Below are positions 59,760 through 64,000 of a stretch of DNA of 64,000 nucleotides, piece by piece; the first letter of the stretch is position 1; each line of letters opens with the position of its first letter. The DNA lies in the NCBI RefSeq assembly GCF_051020955.1, contig NW_027476338.1, positions 186,001-250,000 of the forward strand, in the 5' to 3' direction. The DNA is from Megalopta genalis. Its lineage: Eukaryota > Arthropoda > Insecta > Hymenoptera > Halictidae. The notes beneath the pieces were generated by a model that worked only from the letters and a program-made list of their open reading frames with translations, made no database searches and was not told the origin of the DNA. The position numbers and the translations under genes were made by a program.

Positions 59760-60139
59760 CTTTGCGAAACGAATGATTGAGCATCAAATACTTGCGAATA
59801 TATGTGATATCGCTTCTAATACAGGAGAAAACGACGAGTTAGCTTCAAATCCATGCGAAACACATGATTTAGCTTCAATACAATGCGAAGTAGAAGGCTT
59901 ATCTTCAAATACATGCGAAACAAACGTTTTAACTTCAAATACTTGTGATATACATGATACAGCTTCAACAGCATGCGAAACAAACGAGTTAGCTTCAAAT
60001 ATAAACGAAAAACATGATTTATCTTTGAATCAATGCGAAAGTAGAAGTCTTAGCTTCAAATCCAAGCCAATCAAACGGATTAGCTTGAAATACTTGTGAT
60101 ATACATGATTTAGCTTCAACTGCATGCGAAACATACGAG
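59760..60139 (+). repeat. Short diverged linking segment
   Basis: Units with GCGAATATATGTGATATCGC (also at 49540, 54314 and 59190), GCTTCAATACAATG and GCGAAAGTAGAAGTC, the last with an extra base. No gene or non-repeat sequence is seen. Confidence 0.7.
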
Positions 60140-61460
60140 TTAGCTACAAATCCAAGCGAAACACATGATTTAGCTTCGAATCACTGCGAAGTGGAAGGCT
60201 GATCTAAGAATCCATGGGAAACAAATGGTTTAGCTTCAAATACTTGTGAAATACGTGATTTTTGGTTCAACTGCATGCGAAACAAACAAGTTAGCTTCTA
60301 ATCCAAGCGAAACACATGATTTAGCTTCGAATCACTGCGAAGTAGAAGGCTTTGCTTCAAATCCGTGCGAATCAAATGTTTTAGCTTCAAATTCTCGTCA
60401 TATACATGATTTAGCTTCAACTGCGTGCGTAACAAACGAGTTAGCTTCAAATCCAAGCGAAACACATTATTAAGATTCAAATCAATGCGAAGTAGAAGGA
60501 TTATCTTCGAATCCATGCGAAACACATGATTTAGCTTCAAACACCTGTGATATACATGATTTAGCTTCAACTGCATGCGAAACAAACGAGTTAGCTTCAA
60601 ATCCACGCGATACACATGATTTAGCTTCAAATCAAAGCGAATTAGTAGGGTTATCTACGAATTCTTGCGAAAGAAATGGTTTAGCTTCAAATACCAGTGA
60701 TATACATGATTTAGCTTCTACTGCATGCGAAAAAATCGAGTTAGCTTCAAATCCAAGCGAAACACGTGATTTAGACTCAAATCAATGCGAAGTAGAAGGC
60801 TTTGCTTCAAATCCATGCGAAACACATGATTTCGCTTCAAATCAAAGCGAAGTAGAAGGGTCATCTTCGAATCCATGCGAAACAAATGATTTAGCTTCAA
60901 ACACTTGTGATATACATGACTTAGCTTCAACGGCATGCGAAACAATCGAGTTAGATTCAAATCCGTGCGAAACACATGATTTAGCTTCAAATCAATGCGA
61001 AGTAGAAGGCTTTGCTTCAAATCCGTGCGAATCAAATGTTTTAGCTTCAAATTCTCGTGATATACATGATTTAGCTTCAACTGCGTGTGTAACAAACGAG
61101 TTAGCTTCAAATCCAAGCGAAACACATTATTAAGATTCAAATCAATGCGAAGTAGAAGGATTATCTTCGAATCCATGCGAAACACATGATTTAGCTTCAA
61201 ACACCTGTGATATACATGATTTAGCTTCAACTGCATGCGAAACAAACGAGTTAGCTTCAAATCCACGCGATACACATGATTTAGCTTCAAATCAAAGCGA
61301 ATTAGTAGGGTTATCTAGGAATTCTTGCGAAAGAAATGGTTTAGCTTCAAATACCAGTGATGTACATGATTTAGCTTCTACTGCATGCGAAAAAATCGAG
61401 TTAGCCTCAAATCCAAGCGAAACACTTTATTTAGATTCAAATCAATGCGAAGTAGAAGGC
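60140..61460 (+). repeat. 1321-bp tandem duplication, copy 1
   Basis: 60140-61460 and 61461-62781 are direct repeats of 1321 bp (44 units plus one base). The extra base lies in an E unit of 31 bp with GTGATTTTTGGTTC near 60257. Inside, 60336-60800 and 60996-61460 match at an offset of 660 bp (22 units). Neither 1321 nor 660 is a multiple of 150. Small differences from copy 2 include GATCTAAGAATCC (60203) against GATCTTCGAATCC (61524), and GTCATATAC near 60398 against GTGATATAC near 61719. Confidence 0.92.
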
Positions 61461-62781
61461 TTAGCTACAAATCCAAGCGAAACACATGATTTAGCTTCGA
61501 ATCACTGCGAAGTGGAAGGCTGATCTTCGAATCCATGGGAAACAAATGGTTTAGCTTCAAATACTTGTGAAATACGTGATTTTTGGTTCAACTGCATGCG
61601 AAACAAACAAGTTAGCTTCTAATCCAAGCGAAACACATGATTTAGCTTCGAATCACTGCGAAGTAGAAGGCTTTGCTTCAAATCCGTGCGAATCAAATGT
61701 TTTAGCTTCAAATTCTCGTGATATACATGATTTAGCTTCAACTGCGTGCGTAACAAACGAGTTAGCTTCAAATCCAAGCGAAACACATTATTAAGATTCA
61801 AATCAATGCGAAGTAGAAGGATTATCTTCGAATCCATGCGAAACACATGATTTAGCTTCAAACACCTGTGATATACATGATTTAGCTTCAACTGCATGCG
61901 AAACAAACGAGTTAGCTTCAAATCCACGCGATACACATGATTTAGCTTCAAATCAAAGCGAATTAGTAGGGTTATCTACGAATTCTTGCGAAAGAAATGG
62001 TTTAGCTTCAAATACCAGTGATATACATGATTTAGCTTCTACTGCATGCGAAAAAATCGAGTTAGCTTCAAATCCAAGCGAAACACGTGATTTAGACTCA
62101 AATCAATGCGAAGTAGAAGGCTTTGCTTCAAATCCATGCGAAACACATGATTTCGCTTCAAATCAAAGCGAAGTAGAAGGGTCATCTTCGAATCCATGCG
62201 AAACAAATGATTTAGCTTCAAACACTTGTGATATACATGACTTAGCTTCAACGGCATGCGAAACAATCGAGTTAGATTCAAATCCGTGCGAAACACATGA
62301 TTTAGCTTCAAATCAATGCGAAGTAGAAGGCTTTGCTTCAAATCCGTGCGAATCAAATGTTTTAGCTTCAAATTCTCGTGATATACATGATTTAGCTTCA
62401 ACTGCGTGCGTAACAAACGAGTTAGCTTCAAATCCAAGCGAAACACATTATTAAGATTCAAATCAATGCGAAGTAGAAGGATTATCTTCGAATCCATGCG
62501 AAACACATGATTTAGCTTCAAACACCTGTGATATACATGATTTAGCTTCAACTGCATGCGAAACAAACGAGTTAGCTTCAAATCCACGCGATACACATGA
62601 TTTAGCTTCAAATCAAAGCGAATTAGTAGGGTTATCTAGGAATTCTTGCGAAAGAAATGGTTTAGCTTCAAATACCAGTGATATACATGATTTAGCTTCT
62701 ACTGCATGCGAAAAAATCGAGTTAGCCTCAAATCCAAGCGAAACACTTTATTTAGATTCAAATCAATGCGAAGTAGAAGGC
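61461..62781 (+). repeat. 1321-bp tandem duplication, copy 2
   Basis: Direct repeat of copy 1 with the same internal 660-bp pair. It is one of the most recent events in the right half, since only a few base differences separate the two copies. A minus-strand frame of 190 codons occurs in both copies (60718-61290 and 62039-62611), duplicated with the DNA. Confidence 0.92.
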
Positions 62782-64000
62782 TTAGCTTCAAATACAAGCG
62801 AAACACATGATTTAGCTTCAAATCAACGTGAAGTAGAAGGCTTAGCTTCAAATCCACGCGAAACGAAATATTTTGCTTCAAATACTTGCCAATGTAAGTG
62901 ATATAGGTCCAAATGCTGGCGAAACAGACGAGTTACCTTCAGATGCATGTGAAACACATGATCTAGTTTCAAATCAATGCGAAGTAGAAGGCTTAGCTTC
63001 AAAGCCATGGGAATCAAATGGTTTAGCTTCAAATACTTGTGATATACATGATTCAGTTTCAATTGCATGCGAAACAAACGAGATAGCATCAAATCCATGC
63101 GAAACACATTATTTAGCTTCAAATCAATGCGAAGTAGAAGGGTTATGTTCGAATCCATGCGAAACAAGTGGTTTAGCTTTAAATACTTGTGATATACGTG
63201 ATTTTGCTTCAAATGCAGGCGAATCAAACGAGTTAGCTTCAAATCGATGCGTGACACATGATTTATCTTCAAATAAATGCGATGTAGATGGTTTAGCTTC
63301 AAATCCACGAGAAACGAATAATTTAGCTTCAGATACTTGCGATAGAAGTGATATAGCTTCAAATGCAGGCGAAACGAACAAGTTAGCTTTAAATACATGC
63401 GAAACACATGATTTAGCCACAAATCAATGCGAAGTAGAACGCTTAACTTCAAATTAATGAGAAACTAATGATTTAGCTTCAAATACTTGTGCTATACATG
63501 ATTCAGTTTCAATTGCATGCGAAACAAACGAGTCAGCTTCAAATAAATGCGAAACACATTATTTAGCTTCAAATCACTGCGAAGTAGAAGGGTTATCTTC
63601 GAATCCATGTGAAAGAAGCGGTTTAGCTTCAAATACTTGTGATATACATGATTTAGATTGAACTGCATGCGAAACAAACGAGTTAGCTTCAAATCCAAGC
63701 GAAAAACATGATTTAGCTTCAAATCTATGCGAAGTAGAAGGCTTATCTTCGAATCCATGCGAAAAAATGGTTTAGCTTTAAATACCTGTGATATGCATGA
63801 TTTAGCTTCAACTGCATGCGAAAACAACGAGTTAGCTTTAAATCCATGTGAAACACACGATTTAGCTTCAAATACCTGTGATATACATGATTTAGCTTCT
63901 ACTGCATGCGAAACCAACGAGTTAGCTTCAAATCCTTGCGAAACACATGATTTAGCTTCCAATCAATGCGAAGTAGAAGACTGATCTTCGAATCCATGCG
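62782..64000 (+). repeat. Diverged right end of the window
   Basis: Units with GCCAATGTAAGTG, AAAGCCATGGG, TTCAATTGCATGCG and ACATTATTTAGC. 63135-63370 matches 54830-55065. The plus frame is open at 62873-63457 (194 codons), with a minus frame (62823-63452) open over the same bases. One-base changes GCGAAAAAATGG (63763) and GCGAAAACAACG (63819) occur. The array is still running at base 64000. Confidence 0.78.

Larger units (their letters stand above)
1..64000 (+). repeat. Satellite DNA array, 30-bp unit in a 150-bp higher-order repeat
   Basis: Every part of the window is built from head-to-tail units of about 30 bp sharing the core TTAGCTTCAAAT and usually ending in TGC followed by GAA. Five unit types alternate in the order A-B-C-D-E. 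On the plus strand type A reads ETNELASNPC, type B reads ETHDLASNQC, type C reads EVEGLSSNPC, type D reads ETNGLASNTC and type E reads DIHDLASTAC. Type C is marked by TTCGAA in place of TTCAAA, and type D ends in ACTTGT. Consensus base counts per 150 bp are about A54, T41, C29 and G26. I saw no inverted block and no interrupting unique sequence. The first and last bases fall inside units, so the true array is longer than the window. I do not recognise the family. A eukaryotic heterochromatic satellite is the likeliest class, by inference. Confidence 0.97.

Noticed and set aside
1..64000. CRISPR array, because of regular units of about 30 bp
   Set aside because: There are no unique spacers. 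The sequence between any two cores is itself repeat, units abut directly, and the units vary gradually instead of being identical.
1..64000. One giant gene for a Cys-rich decapeptide repeat protein (in the manner of insect Balbiani ring or other structural repeat proteins)
   Set aside because: In the plus frame TAA and TGA recur every few hundred bases at fixed unit positions, and one-base indels recur. Frames are equally open on the minus strand. No unique terminal domains, signal peptide or intron signals are seen.
1..64000. A variant genetic code that would read through TAA and TGA
   Set aside because: The same frame is also broken by 29- and 31-bp units, which no code change repairs, and the stop sites are variable positions that take other bases in sister units.
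1..64000. Telomere-type repeat, because of the frequent TTAGC
   Set aside because: Telomere repeats are usually 5-8 bp with G runs. Here TTAGC is part of a 30-bp unit with no G run.
1..64000. tRNA or rRNA genes, insertion sequences, transposon ends
   Set aside because: Every stretch I read aligns to the 30-bp unit types. I saw no cloverleaf, no rRNA-like sequence and no inverted terminal repeats or target-site duplications.

Overview
The whole 64 kb window is one uninterrupted satellite (tandem-repeat) array. I found no unique sequence, no credible gene, no RNA gene, no transposon and no CRISPR array. The basic unit is about 30 bp. Five diverged 30-bp types (called A to E here) follow one another in fixed order and make a 150-bp higher-order repeat (HOR). 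All units point the same way from base 1 to base 64000, and both window ends cut through a unit, so the array continues on both sides. The consensus HOR is about 37% GC (my count from consensus units).

Organism: nothing identifies the species. Tens of kilobases of gene-free, hierarchically organised satellite fit a eukaryotic heterochromatic, pericentromeric, centromeric or subtelomeric block. This is inference from architecture only.

Layout. 1-14236: a 6057-bp block present 2.35 times, with copies well above 99% identical by eye. 14237-24200: mosaic of 150-, 600-, 1350- and 1800-bp duplications. 24200-41250: mosaic of roughly 1350-, 1500- and 1650-bp duplications, almost all multiples of 150 bp plus or minus 1. 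41250-44730: similar sequence, with a dense cluster of one-base homopolymer indels from about 42.2 to 44.1 kb. 44732-54489: a more diverged 4984-bp block in tandem duplicate, the second copy missing 210 bp. 54490-60139: the most diverged part, with scrambled unit order, local 60-bp dimers and a partial third copy of the 4984-bp block. 60140-62781: a 1321-bp tandem duplication with an internal 660-bp duplication. 62782-64000: diverged units. The gradient from homogeneous (left) to diverged (right) suggests the array core lies to the left and an edge may lie to the right.

Reading frames: the unit is a multiple of 3, so long open frames appear on both strands by arithmetic alone (up to 501 codons on the minus strand). 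Read on the plus strand the array gives Cys-ended decapeptides, but TAA and TGA codons recur at fixed unit positions and one-base indels recur in many copies. No frame is maintained across even one large block, so I do not call these genes. The useful content of the window is the record of how a satellite grows: unit-register unequal exchange, spreading of marked variants, and chimeric deletion junctions that can be read directly.
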